64,000 nucleotides of DNA from Aeromonas sobria. Lineage in GTDB: Bacteria; Pseudomonadota; Gammaproteobacteria; Enterobacterales; Aeromonadaceae. The stretch is from assembly GCF_000820145.1 (NCBI RefSeq), contig NZ_CDBW01000017.1:62001-126000 (forward strand), given 5' to 3'. Position numbers and translations under genes: made by a program. Shown one piece after another: positions 19,558 through 29,411 of the stretch (positions within the stretch are counted from its first letter, which is position 1; each line of letters begins with the position of its first letter). The notes under the pieces were generated by a model. It made no database searches, was not told the origin of the DNA, and saw only the letters and a list, made by a program, of their open reading frames with translations.

Positions 19558-20094
19558 TCAGATGCTGGCGGGCAGGTCGCTGCGCAAGATAGCGTAGTGG
19601 CGCAGGGAGATGAAGCCATCCCCCTTGCGTTCGCACTCCCGCGCGGTGCCCTCGTAGTGAAAACCGGCCCGCTCCAGCAGACGGGCGGAGGAGAGGTTGG
19701 GCTCCTCCACCACTGCCAGCAGCCGGTGCAGGTCGGTAGTGCGGTAAGTGAGCGGCAGCCACAGTTGCAGCGCCACGCTCATCACCCCCTTGCCCCAATG
19801 CTCGGGATAGAGCCAGTAGCCCAGCTCGGCCCGCCGGTGAGTCGGGTCGGCATCGTTATAACCGATGGCCCCCAGCGGCTCGCCCGAGCGCCGGTCGCGA
19901 ATGAGGTGCCAGGCGCCACGGCCGGTGCGGGTCAGCTCGGCATACCACGCCATCTGGGCCTGGCACGCCGTCAGGCTGTCGTAGCTGATGTCGTAGTAGG
20001 CGACGACCCGCGGATCGGAGAGGCCGCGGAAGATGTGGGGCAAGTCGGCATCGGTGACGGGGTCCAGTCTGATGTCGGGTTGTGTTGATGTCAT
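19558..20094 (-). CDS. GNAT acetyltransferase, RimJ/RimL type
   Basis: 178 aa from ATG 20094, preceded by AAGGAAT; a longer upstream frame lacks a ribosome site. The acetyl-CoA-binding pattern is ELGYWLYPEHWGKGVMSVAL, followed by NLSSARLLERAGFHYEG, typical of the RimJ/RimL branch that acetylates N-terminal amines of proteins or small amines. The substrate cannot be told. It lies 68 bp downstream of the ABC-F gene on the same strand and may be co-transcribed. Confidence 0.85.
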   Translation of the reverse strand: MTSTQPDIRLDPVTDADLPHIFRGLSDPRVVAYYDISYDSLTACQAQMAWYAELTRTGRGAWHLIRDRRSGEPLGAIGYNDADPTHRRAELGYWLYPEHWGKGVMSVALQLWLPLTYRTTDLHRLLAVVEEPNLSSARLLERAGFHYEGTARECERKGDGFISLRHYAILRSDLPASI

Positions 20095-20162
20095 GATGAT
20101 TCCTTGCGGCCAACCCGGGTTGGCCGCGTAAGTTGAGTAATAAGGGATGGATGATGCTGGCA

Positions 20163-21896
20163 TCAGGCAAAGCCGAGCCGCTCGGCCAGGTGCGCCAGCT
20201 CGCTCTGCCACTGCTGCTGCAGGCGCGGGGTCTGGTGTCTGGGCTTGCGGGCCAGATCGGCGGCGAGCAGGGCATCGAGTTCATACCAGCGCGCCAGCAG
20301 CGCCTCTTCGTCATCCATCGGGTCGGCCAGTGCCTGCGCCGTTGCGGGGAGGGCCCTGCTTGCCTTGTCTGCGGCTGGCAATGGCGCATCGCCGAGCAGT
20401 TCGGCATAGGCACGCTCGGCGCTGTGGGCCTCCCGGATCTGCCCGTCCCTGATCAGCCAGAAGCGGTTGCAGCTGCGTTCGATCAGCTCCCGGTCGTGGG
20501 AGACCAGCAGTACGCCCCCCGGGAAGGCGGCAATCACCTCGGCTAGCTCCTCCTTGCCTGCCAGATCCAGATGGTTGGTCGGCTCATCGAGCCAGAGCAT
20601 GTGGTGGCTGCCGAGCGACAGGGCGAGAAACAGCAGCCGTGCCCGCTCGCCCCCGCTCAAGGTACGCACCTGCTGGCTGTGACGGGCATAGGGGAAGCCC
20701 GCCCGGATTAGCGCCTGACGCCGCGTCGTCTCCGGCAGAGGAGCCAGCGGGTAGAGGGCGTCACTCAGGGTAGCGTCGTCAGCCAGCTGCAGCAGCGACT
20801 GATCGTAATAGGCGATGCTGGCGCCGGGGTGGCAGTACCAGCCGGCCTGCGGGCTCTGCGCGGCCAGTTCGCGCCAGCACTGGCGCAACAGGGAGGACTT
20901 GCCTGTGCCGTTGGCTCCGAGCAGGGCGACCTTGTCTCCCGCCCGCAGCCAGAGCCCTTCGGCGCGCAGCAGCGGCGGCAATGCTGGCGCTGGCGATACG
21001 TCGAGGGTCTCCAGTCGCAGCAGCGTGTCGGCAGGCAGGCTCACTCCGCGCAGCTCGAGCCGCCAGGGGACCAGCGCTGCCACCTGGCTCTGCTCCTCCT
21101 GCAGGCGGGCGATGCGCTTCTCCATGGATTTGGCCTGACGCACCAGCTTCTCGTTGTCATGCTCTCGCCCCCAGATGGCGAGGCGTTTGCTGCTGGCGCT
21201 CAGGCGGTCGATCTCTTTTTGCTCGTCAGCCCGGCGCTGGCGGCCCTGCTCATCCTCGGCGGCCAGCGCCGCCCGCGCCTGGCTGCAGGGCAGGGCGAAG
21301 CGGTGCAGCTCGCCATCCCGCAGGATCAGGGTCTGCTCGGTGACCCGGTCCAGCAGGCGACCGTCGTGGGAGACCAGCACGAAGGCGCCGCGCCAGCCCA
21401 GCAGAAACTGCTCGAGCCAGAGCAGGGCGGGCAGATCCAGGTGGTTGCTGGGCTCATCGAGCAGCAGCAGGTTGGGTTGGCGCAGCAGGGCACGGCCTAT
21501 TTGTAGTCGGCTGTGCTGGCCGCCGCTCAGCGCACTGACCGGCAGCGCGGCCTGGGCCTCCAGTTGCAGCTCGGCCAGCAGCTTGTCCACCTGCCATTCG
21601 GCGCTCGGGTCGTTGCCCAGCGCGTCAAACAGCACGGCGCGGGTGCTGAGGGTAGAGAGCCCGGCGGGCAGTTGCTGGGCCACGAACTCGCAGCGGCAGG
21701 CTGCGGCCTGCACGATCCGGCCGGCTTGGGGCGTGCGCTCGCCCGCCAGCAGCGCCAGCAGGGTGCTCTTGCCGCAGCCGTTGGCGCCAATCAGGCCTAG
21801 CCTGTCGCCTGCGCGAATGCCGAGTTCGAGGTGGTCAAATAACGGAAGGTGCCCCGCACTCATTTGCAGGGAATGGGTACTCATCAGGGTTGTCAT
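20163..21896 (-). CDS. ABC-F family ATPase, ribosome-associated
   Basis: 577 aa with two ABC domains and no membrane segments. Walker A motifs are GANGCGKST (near residue 40) and GANGTGKSS; signatures are LSGGQ and LSGGE; Walker B regions read LLLLDEPSNHLDL and MLWLDEPTNHLDL. A charged linker (about residues 205-260) joins the domains and a C-terminal extension of about 70 residues follows. ABC-F proteins bind the ribosomal E site and act in translation or antibiotic protection. A short ORF with a strong ribosome site lies upstream at 22012-22098, which suggests translation-sensing control. It could be housekeeping or a resistance factor. Confidence 0.88.
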   Translation of the reverse strand: MTTLMSTHSLQMSAGHLPLFDHLELGIRAGDRLGLIGANGCGKSTLLALLAGERTPQAGRIVQAAACRCEFVAQQLPAGLSTLSTRAVLFDALGNDPSAEWQVDKLLAELQLEAQAALPVSALSGGQHSRLQIGRALLRQPNLLLLDEPSNHLDLPALLWLEQFLLGWRGAFVLVSHDGRLLDRVTEQTLILRDGELHRFALPCSQARAALAAEDEQGRQRRADEQKEIDRLSASSKRLAIWGREHDNEKLVRQAKSMEKRIARLQEEQSQVAALVPWRLELRGVSLPADTLLRLETLDVSPAPALPPLLRAEGLWLRAGDKVALLGANGTGKSSLLRQCWRELAAQSPQAGWYCHPGASIAYYDQSLLQLADDATLSDALYPLAPLPETTRRQALIRAGFPYARHSQQVRTLSGGERARLLFLALSLGSHHMLWLDEPTNHLDLAGKEELAEVIAAFPGGVLLVSHDRELIERSCNRFWLIRDGQIREAHSAERAYAELLGDAPLPAADKASRALPATAQALADPMDDEEALLARWYELDALLAADLARKPRHQTPRLQQQWQSELAHLAERLGFA

Positions 21897-22011
21897 GCTC
21901 TTGCTCTCTTAAATCGCGGGATCGGGAATCCCTGTCATCAGGAGCGCTGGCGACAACGGCAGAGTTGAGAAAGGTCTCGGTATGGAGGGGAGTTGGCTTT
22001 GCTCGAACCCG

Positions 22012-22098
22012 CTATCGCAGCGCGATGGTATGCAGGCAAGAGCAGGCAAATGTGCCGAACAGGCGGGCCGAAATGATCGGGCACGCTTGGATAACCAT
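22012..22098 (-). CDS. Putative 28-aa leader peptide of the ABC-F gene
   Basis: ATG at 22098-22096 follows AAGGAGGTAAAAC, a near-perfect Shine-Dalgarno sequence with ideal spacing. The frame reads MVIQACPIISARLFGTF, then ACSCLHTIALR, and stops with TAG at 22012. It ends 115 bp before the ABC-F start. Segments near its end (ATCGCG) can pair with CGCGAT just before the ABC-F ribosome site. Short leaders before ABC-F genes are known to sense stalled ribosomes, so attenuation is inferred. No protein function is expected. Confidence 0.6.
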   Translation of the reverse strand: MVIQACPIISARLFGTFACSCLHTIALR

Positions 22099-22527
22099 GT
22101 TTTACCTCCTTGTGTTTCGTTATGGAACGGTGCGGCGATTATAAGAAGAGAGCCGGATCCAGTTCAACAATTCATCATCGCTGCGGGAGGGACCATGGAG
22201 AGGTTGCCCATATGGGCCCGCTATTCTCTTATCCCTGGCCCCAAACCCCTGTTGGATCAACTCATCGGTGATTTGTCGGCAAAAAAAAGTGGGATCCAGC
22301 TCTCGTTTTGCTTAAAGTGCTCCTTTCCGATCCCGATGGTCGGAATGCCCGCAAGGATGCCCTTCAGACGTAAACAGGATGGCCTGGCCAGACTGACTCA
22401 CAGCGATATTCACTGTTCCGGCTCCCTTTTCTGCCGCTTCCCTGCTGGCAGCGCCCTGTTCCGTTCAGTCAGTCCGGGTTTTGCGTCACTCTCATCGTGC
22501 ATTGTCACCATCTGCAGCGAGTGAATC
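22099..22527 (+). other. Intergenic region between ABC-F leader and cadC
   Basis: About 430 bp holding the divergent promoters of the ABC-F leader and cadC. No gene is supported. Confidence 0.5.
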
Positions 22528-24081
22528 ATGAGCGAATCGGTTTTTGAGATCCACGACTGGACCCTGAGCGTTGACGACAACATGTTGTGTCGCCCCGACC
22601 GCGAGGTCTACCTCGAACCCAGACTGGTCAATCTGTTGCGGTTTCTGGCCCACAATGCCGGTACCGTGTTTGGCCGCGATACCCTGATCAACGAGGTGTG
22701 GGACGGCGCAGAGGTGACCGATCAGGTGGTGACCCAGTCCATCTTCGAGCTGCGCAAGATCCTCAAAGATGGTCGCACCGATGCGACCGACTATATCGTC
22801 ACCGTGCCCAAGCGCGGCTACAAGCTGGTGGCGCCGGTACGGCCGCTACAGGTGGTTGCTATGGTGATGGCGGACGAGCAGCCCGCGCCCGCGGTCAATA
22901 CCGCTCTCTCCGACAACCCGACTCTCTCTGATCTGAGCCCGCCCACGGCTGATAACGACGATGATGCCCTGCCCAATGTCGCCCCTTTTCCCGCCGGGCC
23001 CCTGACCCGCGCCATCTCCACCCATGCCAAGGATGCCCGCAGCCGCTGGAAGATGGTGAGTTTCGATATCTTCGTTGCCATCGTGCTGATCGCCATTGTC
23101 AGCATGCTCAGCTACCAGCACACCAGCCCACAGGTGCACGCCATGCTGGATCCCAACCTGCTGGTGTTCCGCTTCCACTCCGGCATGGATGACAACAACG
23201 AGAACGTGCGTCTGGCCGATGGCATCACCCGCGCCCTGATGGGGGAGGTGGCAGTAGCCACGCCGCTGCGGGTGCAGTACGGCGCTACCAATCTGATGGG
23301 GGGCATCATGCCCGGCAAAGAGCTGAGTGTGCGGGTCACCCGCCAGCCCCGAGGCACCTATCTCGATCTCGAGTACCGCAATATCAACACCAACCGGGTG
23401 CTGTTCAGCCATCAATACCAGCTCAGCCGCCACAATGTGCACGGGGTGTTGCAGGCGAGCAGTCAGGATCTGCTGCGCGCCCTCGACCAGCCGGATGCCG
23501 AGCCGGGGATGGGCTGGCCGACCGACGATGCCTCGCTGATGGCATTGATGGAGGCTCACTACTACACCAACAGCCGGGATCCGGTGGCCCTCAAGCGGGG
23601 CATCGATCTGCTGGAGCAGGCGCTGATTGCCCATCCGGATCAGCCGCTGCTGCTGGCGGAGCGCTATTTGGCGGGCGAGGCGCTGGCGACTCTGGCGGGT
23701 AAATCCGAGAGTGAGCGATTGCAGGGGATCGGCACCCATCTCGCCCGCGTGGTGCAAAACAGCGGCGCCCTGCCTGCCCGGGTGTGGGAGGCTTTGACCC
23801 TGCAGGCGATCCTCAACAGCCAGCAACTGCAGGCCGACTACCTGCTGGAGCAGGCGGCGAGTCGTGGCCGCTCGGTGCTCTACTACATACTGCAGGGCAA
23901 GCTGGCGGAGCTGGGCGGTCGCCCCGAGGCGGCAGGGGATGCCTACAGTCAGGCCTTTCTGATGGAGGCGACCGAGCAGACCTATCTGCTCTGCCAGCAG
24001 CTCGGTTTCTACAGCAATATGGAGACCCTGACCCCCGCCCTGTTCAATGCGCTGGGCCAGAGCAAGGTGAAGCTCTTCTAA
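22528..24081 (+). CDS. cadC: CadC, membrane-bound pH/lysine-sensing activator
   Basis: 517 aa. Residues 5-105 are an OmpR/ToxR-type winged helix (LEPRLVNLLRFLAHNAGTVF, DQVVTQSIFELRKIL, YIVTVPKRGYKLVAPV). A linker, one membrane helix (about 178-196, FDIFVAIVLIAIVSML) and a periplasmic domain of about 320 residues follow, the CadC layout. In E. coli CadC senses acid and cadaverine in the periplasm, and lysine through LysP, and turns on cadBA, which lies 740 bp downstream on the same strand here. E. coli has the same order. Confidence 0.92.
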   Translation: MSESVFEIHDWTLSVDDNMLCRPDREVYLEPRLVNLLRFLAHNAGTVFGRDTLINEVWDGAEVTDQVVTQSIFELRKILKDGRTDATDYIVTVPKRGYKLVAPVRPLQVVAMVMADEQPAPAVNTALSDNPTLSDLSPPTADNDDDALPNVAPFPAGPLTRAISTHAKDARSRWKMVSFDIFVAIVLIAIVSMLSYQHTSPQVHAMLDPNLLVFRFHSGMDDNNENVRLADGITRALMGEVAVATPLRVQYGATNLMGGIMPGKELSVRVTRQPRGTYLDLEYRNINTNRVLFSHQYQLSRHNVHGVLQASSQDLLRALDQPDAEPGMGWPTDDASLMALMEAHYYTNSRDPVALKRGIDLLEQALIAHPDQPLLLAERYLAGEALATLAGKSESERLQGIGTHLARVVQNSGALPARVWEALTLQAILNSQQLQADYLLEQAASRGRSVLYYILQGKLAELGGRPEAAGDAYSQAFLMEATEQTYLLCQQLGFYSNMETLTPALFNALGQSKVKLF

Positions 24082-24821
24082 CATCGCAGTTTTGGTTTTC
24101 CCTCGGTCGGCGCGGCTGCCGACCCCATCCACAGGCTGCCTTCTGGCGGCCTGTGTTGTTTCTGCCTGTATCAATCCTGCTGCCTGCCATTGGGATGGCC
24201 GTTTTGGTGCTGCCCGATTTATCTCCTGCTATTCCACCACTATCCCCATTTGCCTTATCGCGGCATTTGCTGCATTCGCGCTTGACCGGCTTTGTGCCAC
24301 GCGACTGCCCGTGCCGTCATCCCATAGTTGGCGGCGGGATAAGATGTCCGTTACTGCTCACTGTTTACAGGGTATCGCCACCGAGCTTTGCCTCTGAGTC
24401 GGGATTGTGATGAGACGAACTGAGAGTCAAACAGGAGGTGAGCGGCCACTCAGGGCAATGGCCCGCAGGGCGTTCGGATGGCTACAAGGGGAGTGGGCGC
24501 AATGGGAGCCTCGTTATCCCGGGTTTATCTGGCCAAAAATATCAAGGCGGCGAGATAAAGGGGTTATCAAGGGGCAAAAACGGGTTGGCCGGATATCAAG
24601 GTTTTATCAAGGTGGCGGCGCGCCTTGATTTCAAGCTACTGTTTTTAAATGGTTTTTATAGAAAGCGATGAGGCGATGAAAAAAGTTGCCTCATATTTTT
24701 ATCCGTTAGCTGGTCTTTATGTTTTACGGGGATGAGAGGCCTAGTCTGTGCCCATTCGTTGGCGGGGCGTTCCGCCAAATGTGTATGTGACGACCCGACC
24801 TTTTATAGAACCGGAGATCTT
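24082..24821 (+). promoter_or_regulatory. cadC-cadB intergenic control region with ATCAAGG repeats
   Basis: 740 bp without a supported gene. Four direct copies of ATCAAGG (24541-24547, 24566-24572, 24595-24601, 24606-24612) and one inverted copy (CCTTGAT, 24623-24629) cluster about 190-280 bp before cadB. They are candidate CadC sites; the spacings of 25, 29 and 11 bp are only partly helical. Confidence 0.5.
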
Positions 24822-26156
24822 ATGTCCCTCGATACGAGCAAGAAGATTGGCCTTATCGCCTGTACAGGTGTGGTGGCCGGCAACATGATGGGGAGTGGCA
24901 TCGCGCTGCTGCCTTCGGCACTGGCCACCATCGGCTCCATCTCTGTCTTTAGCTGGGCAATCTGTCTGGTAGGCGCCATGGGCCTCGCTTTCGTCTTCGC
25001 CCGCCTTGCTACCAAGAACCCGCAAGAGGGTGGCCCCATTGCTTACGCTGGCGAGATCTCTCCGGTGTTCGGTTTCCAGACCGGTGTGCTCTATTACCAC
25101 GCCAACTGGATCGGTAACCTGGCCATCGCCATTACCGGCGTCTCCTACCTCTCGGTGTTCTTCCCCATTCTCAACAGCCCGATCCCTGCCGCCGCAGCCA
25201 CCATCGCTGCCGTATGGATCTTCACCTTCGTCAACCTGCTTGGCGGTAGTTGGGTGAGCCGACTCTGTACTCTGGGTCTGGTGCTGATCCTGCTGCCAGT
25301 TGTCGGTACTGCGGTGATGGGTTGGGGCCATTTTGATACCAGCGTCTACAGCCAGAACTGGAACACTACCAGCGGCAGTGACCTGCATGCGGTCATCAGC
25401 GCCGTGCTGATCTGCCTCTGGTCTTTCGTGGGTGTCGAGTCTGCCGCCGTCTCCTCCGGCATGGTGAAGAACCCCAAGCGCACCGTACCGCTCGCCACCA
25501 TGCTGGGTACCGGTATCGCGGGTGTTATCTACATCCTCTCTACCCAAGTGATCAGCGGCATGTTCCCGGCCGGTGAAGTGGCTGCCTCCGGCGCCCCGTT
25601 TGCCATGGCCTCTTCCGCCATCTTCGGTAGCTGGTCTGCGCCGTTTGTCTCTGCCTTCACCGCGCTGGCCTGCTTCACCTCGCTGGGCTCCTGGATGATG
25701 CTGGTGGGCGAGGCGGGCAAGCGTGCCGCCAACGACGGCAACTTCCCGAAAATCTACGGCGAACTGGACAAGAACGGCGTCGCCAAGAAGGGTCTGATCC
25801 TCGGCTCCCTGAAGATGACTGCCCTGATGATCGGCCTGACCGCCTTCACCTCCCAGTCCGCTCACGCTGCAGATCTCTTCAACGTGCTGACCACAGATGC
25901 GGTGCTGCTGACCATGCTGCCCTACTTCTACTCCAGCATTAACCTCATTCGCTTCGAGGGCATGACCTCCCGCAGTATCGGCACCATGATCTTCTCCGGC
26001 GTTGCCTGTGTCTTCTGTCTGGTGGCCCTGATGGGCGCCCAGGGTTCCAACCTCACTGCCACCTTCGTGGTGTCGCTCATCATCCTGATGTTCTACGCCA
26101 AAAAACAGGGGCTGCGTCAGCACGACGCCCTGCTCAAAGAGCAAGCCAGCCACTAA
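24822..26156 (+). CDS. cadB: Lysine/cadaverine antiporter CadB
   Basis: 444 aa from ATG 24822, the exact length of E. coli CadB; an upstream in-frame extension lacks a ribosome site. APC-family protein with 12 membrane segments and the start KKIGLIACTGVVAGNMMGSG. Blocks such as WIGNLAIAITGVSYLS and LWSFVGVESAAVSSGMV are typical. It exchanges external lysine for internal cadaverine in the inner membrane, so that decarboxylation removes protons. It is 76 bp before cadA and forms the acid-stress operon cadBA. Confidence 0.95.
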   Translation: MSLDTSKKIGLIACTGVVAGNMMGSGIALLPSALATIGSISVFSWAICLVGAMGLAFVFARLATKNPQEGGPIAYAGEISPVFGFQTGVLYYHANWIGNLAIAITGVSYLSVFFPILNSPIPAAAATIAAVWIFTFVNLLGGSWVSRLCTLGLVLILLPVVGTAVMGWGHFDTSVYSQNWNTTSGSDLHAVISAVLICLWSFVGVESAAVSSGMVKNPKRTVPLATMLGTGIAGVIYILSTQVISGMFPAGEVAASGAPFAMASSAIFGSWSAPFVSAFTALACFTSLGSWMMLVGEAGKRAANDGNFPKIYGELDKNGVAKKGLILGSLKMTALMIGLTAFTSQSAHAADLFNVLTTDAVLLTMLPYFYSSINLIRFEGMTSRSIGTMIFSGVACVFCLVALMGAQGSNLTATFVVSLIILMFYAKKQGLRQHDALLKEQASH

Positions 26157-26232
26157 TTCCATTTTCCTTTTCCGAGCGCTCTTCACTCACCATCCCTGAT
26201 GGAGAGCGCCCCTCTACGTGTGGAGCATCAAG

Positions 26233-28365
26233 ATGAATATCATTGCCATCCTCAACCACCTGGGCGTTTTCTTTAAAGAAGAACCCATTCGCCAGCTGCA
26301 AGCCTCCCTCGAGCGCAAGGGTTTCGAGGTCGTCTATCCGGTCGATGTGGCCGATCTGCTGAAACTGATCGAGAAGAACCCCCGTGTTTGCGGCGCCATC
26401 TTCGACTGGGACAAATACTCGCTGGGTCTGTGCAAGGAGATCCACGATCGCAACGAGAAGCTGCCGATCTTCGCCTTTGCCAACGACCAGTCCACCCTGG
26501 ATATTCACCTGACCGACCTGCGTCTGAACGTGCACTTCTTCGAGTACCGTCTCGGCATGGCTGACGACATCGCCCTCAAGATGGGTCAGGCTACTCAGGA
26601 GTATCAGGACGCCATCCTGCCGCCGTTCACCAAGGCACTGTTCAAGTACGTGGAAGAGGGTAAATACACCTTCTGTACTCCGGGTCACATGGGCGGTACC
26701 GCCTTCCAGATGAGCCCGGCCGGCAGCATCTTCTATGACTTCTACGGCCCGAACGCGTTCAAGGCTGACGTCTCCATCTCCATGCCGGAGCTGGGCTCCC
26801 TGCTGGACCACTCGGGTCCGCACAAGGAAGCCGAAGAGTACATCGCCCGTACCTTCAACGCCGATCGCTCCTACATAGTCACCAACGGCACCTCCACCGC
26901 CAACAAGATCGTCGGCATGTTCTCCGCCCCGGCGGGCAGTACCGTGCTGGTTGACCGCAACTGCCACAAGTCGCTCACTCACCTGATGATGATGAATGAC
27001 GTGACCCCGATCTACTTCCGTCCGACCCGCAACGCCTACGGCATTCTGGGCGGTATCCCGCAGAGCGAATTCAGCCGCGAGACTATAGCGGCCAAGGTTG
27101 CTGCTACACCGGGTGCCCAGGCTCCCCGTTACGCTGTGATCACCAACTCCACCTATGATGGCCTGCTCTACAACACCGGCTTCATCAAGGCGAGTCTGGA
27201 TACCCCTTACATCCACTTCGACAGTGCCTGGGTGCCTTACACCAACTTCAGCCCGATCTATGAAGGCAAGTGCGGCATGAGCGGCGAAGCGATGCCGGGC
27301 AAGGTGTTCTATGAAACCCAGTCCACCCACAAGCTGCTGGCAGCCTTCTCCCAGGCCTCGATGATCCACATCAAGGGTGACGTGGAGGAAGAGACCTTCA
27401 ACGAGGCCTTCATGATGCACACCTCCACCTCGCCGCAGTACGGCATAGTGGCATCGACCGAGATCTCCGCTGCCATGATGCGGGGCAACACCGGCAAGCG
27501 TCTGATCAAGGACTCCATCGATCGCGCCGTCTCCTTCCGCAAAGAGATCAAGCGTCTGCGTGACCAGAGCGAAGGCTGGTTCTTTGACGTATGGCAGCCG
27601 GACAACATCGACACCGTCGAGTGCTGGAAGCTGGATCCGAAAGATGACTGGCACGGCTTCAACGGCATCGACGATGACCACATGTACCTGGATCCGATCA
27701 AGGTCACCCTGCTGACCCCGGGTATGGGTCGTGATGGCCAGCTGCTGGAGAAGGGCATTCCTGCTTCACTGGTCTCCAAGTTCCTGGACGAGCGCGGTAT
27801 CGTGGTCGAGAAGACCGGCCCTTACAACATGCTGTTCCTCTTCTCCATCGGTATCGATCAGTCCAAGGCGATGCAACTGCTGCGTGCCCTGACCGAGTTC
27901 AAGCGCGGTTATGATCTGAACCTGACCATCAAGAACATCTTGCCGAGCCTCTATCGTGAAGACCCGAGCTTCTACGAAGGGATGCGCATTCAGGCGCTGG
28001 CCCAGAGCATCCACGATCTGACCTGCAAATATCGTCTGCCGGAGCTGATGTTCAAGGCGTTCGACGTGCTGCCGGAGATGAAGATGACCCCGCATGCTGC
28101 ATGGCAGCAGGAGCTGGCGGGCAATCTGGAAGAGGTGCCGTTGCGTGACATGGTTGACCGCATCAGCGCCAACATGATACTGCCGTACCCGCCGGGAGTA
28201 CCCTTGGTGCTGCCGGGCGAGATGGTGACTGCCGACTCCCTGCCGGTGCTCGAGTTCCTCGAGATGCTGTGCGAGATCGGTGCCCACTACCCGGGCTTCG
28301 AGACCGACATCCACGGCCTCTATCGTCAGGCCGATGGCAGCTACACCGTCAAGGTGCTGCGTTAA
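26233..28365 (+). CDS. cadA: Inducible lysine decarboxylase CadA
   Basis: 710 aa from ATG 26233 (GGAG nine bases before); E. coli CadA has 715. The N-terminal wing domain (MNIIAILNHLGVFFKEEPIR) is followed by the PLP-dependent fold-type I core with TPGHMGGTAF, STYDGLLYN and the PLP lysine in STHKLLAAFSQ near residue 366. It converts L-lysine to cadaverine and CO2, consuming a proton in the cytosol, and in E. coli forms decamers inhibited by ppGpp. It works with CadB; a terminator follows. Confidence 0.96.
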   Translation: MNIIAILNHLGVFFKEEPIRQLQASLERKGFEVVYPVDVADLLKLIEKNPRVCGAIFDWDKYSLGLCKEIHDRNEKLPIFAFANDQSTLDIHLTDLRLNVHFFEYRLGMADDIALKMGQATQEYQDAILPPFTKALFKYVEEGKYTFCTPGHMGGTAFQMSPAGSIFYDFYGPNAFKADVSISMPELGSLLDHSGPHKEAEEYIARTFNADRSYIVTNGTSTANKIVGMFSAPAGSTVLVDRNCHKSLTHLMMMNDVTPIYFRPTRNAYGILGGIPQSEFSRETIAAKVAATPGAQAPRYAVITNSTYDGLLYNTGFIKASLDTPYIHFDSAWVPYTNFSPIYEGKCGMSGEAMPGKVFYETQSTHKLLAAFSQASMIHIKGDVEEETFNEAFMMHTSTSPQYGIVASTEISAAMMRGNTGKRLIKDSIDRAVSFRKEIKRLRDQSEGWFFDVWQPDNIDTVECWKLDPKDDWHGFNGIDDDHMYLDPIKVTLLTPGMGRDGQLLEKGIPASLVSKFLDERGIVVEKTGPYNMLFLFSIGIDQSKAMQLLRALTEFKRGYDLNLTIKNILPSLYREDPSFYEGMRIQALAQSIHDLTCKYRLPELMFKAFDVLPEMKMTPHAAWQQELAGNLEEVPLRDMVDRISANMILPYPPGVPLVLPGEMVTADSLPVLEFLEMLCEIGAHYPGFETDIHGLYRQADGSYTVKVLR

Positions 28366-28411
28366 TCGACAGTGACAACCATCGAAAGTGACAATCATCG
28401 AAAGTCACAAC

Positions 28412-28434
28412 AACGGGCCGCAAGGCCCGTTTTT
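28412..28434 (+). terminator. Intrinsic terminator after cadA
   Basis: ACGGGCC and GGCCCGT with a GCAA loop and five T. Three imperfect copies of ATCGAAAGTGACA lie between the cadA stop and the stem. Confidence 0.85.
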
Positions 28435-28474
28435 CCCTCCGGAATTTTTGTTCTTATTGCGTGAGTCGCCAACC

Positions 28475-29335
28475 ATGAAGCGAGTGCTCTCCATTCAATC
28501 CCACGTAGTCTTTGGCTGTGCCGGCAACAGCGCCGCTGTTTTTCCCATGCGTCGCCTAGGGATCGAGGTGTGGCCGATGAACACGGTGCAGTTCTCCAAC
28601 CACACCCAATACAGCGAAGGCTGGCAGGGGATGGTGATGCCCGGCGGCCATATCCGTCAGTTGGTAAACGGCCTGGCGGAGATCGGCGTGCTGGCCGAGT
28701 GCGATGCGATCTTGAGCGGCTACCTCGGTTCGGCCGAACAGGGGGAGGAGATCCTGGCGGCGGTGGCCAGACTCAAGGCGCTCAATCCGGCCGCCCTCTA
28801 TTTTTGTGACCCCGTGATGGGTCACCCCGACAAGGGGTGCATAGTGGCACCCGGCGTCGCCGATTTTCTGAAAAACCGAGCACTGGCCTGCGCCGATATA
28901 CTGGCCCCCAATCTGCTGGAGCTGGAACAGCTCACCGGTCGCGATATCCGCAATGTGCCGGAGGCCATCGAGGCGTGTCAGCAGCTGCGCGCACAAGGGG
29001 TCAAGCTGGTGATGGTGAAACATCTGGGCAAGGCCGGATTTGCCATGGATCGCTTCGAGATGCTGCTGGTGTGTGAGGAGGGGGCTTTTCACCTCTCCCG
29101 TCCGCTCTACCCTTTTGCCCGCCATCCCATCGGGGTGGGGGATCTGCTGAGCGCCACCATGCTGGCCAATCTGCTGGCCGGTTGCACCCCGGTGGCGGCG
29201 TTCGAACGTACCAACGCCAGCGTCGATGCGGTGCTGGCCCAGACCTGGCTGGCGGGGGCCTATGAGCTGCAACTGGTGGCGGCCCAGCACGAGATGGCGC
29301 TGCCGCAGGTCTCCATCCGGGCGACCCGCCTCTGA
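28475..29335 (+). CDS. pdxY: Pyridoxal kinase PdxY
   Basis: 286 aa from ATG 28475, as in E. coli PdxY. Ribokinase-like fold: [21 protein letters not shown] at the start, the [13 protein letters not shown] substrate block, [12 protein letters not shown] and the ATP/anion-hole region [16 protein letters not shown] containing the catalytic Asp of GxGD. It phosphorylates pyridoxal to PLP. It lies just after cadA, a PLP enzyme made in large amounts, so local cofactor supply is a reasonable inference, although a terminator separates them. Confidence 0.93.
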   Translation: MKRVLSIQSHVVFGCAGNSAAVFPMRRLGIEVWPMNTVQFSNHTQYSEGWQGMVMPGGHIRQLVNGLAEIGVLAECDAILSGYLGSAEQGEEILAAVARLKALNPAALYFCDPVMGHPDKGCIVAPGVADFLKNRALACADILAPNLLELEQLTGRDIRNVPEAIEACQQLRAQGVKLVMVKHLGKAGFAMDRFEMLLVCEEGAFHLSRPLYPFARHPIGVGDLLSATMLANLLAGCTPVAAFERTNASVDAVLAQTWLAGAYELQLVAAQHEMALPQVSIRATRL

Positions 29336-29361
29336 GCCGTTTGCGCCAACCGCAGAAACAA

Positions 29362-29388
29362 CAAAGCCCTGATCATCAGGGCTTTTTA
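29362..29388. terminator. Bidirectional terminator after pdxY
   Basis: AAAGCCCTG and CAGGGCTTT with a 5-nt loop and T-rich tail; it also lies 24 bp beyond the converging pliI-like gene. Confidence 0.88.
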
Positions 29389-29411
29389 TATTGCTTGTGC
29401 CGGGAGATGGG

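Noticed and set aside
18056-19798. 580-codon frame opposite yjeH
   Set aside because: It runs through the membrane protein gene and a terminator and is dominated by Q, P, H and R, as expected of antisense to a GC-rich membrane gene.
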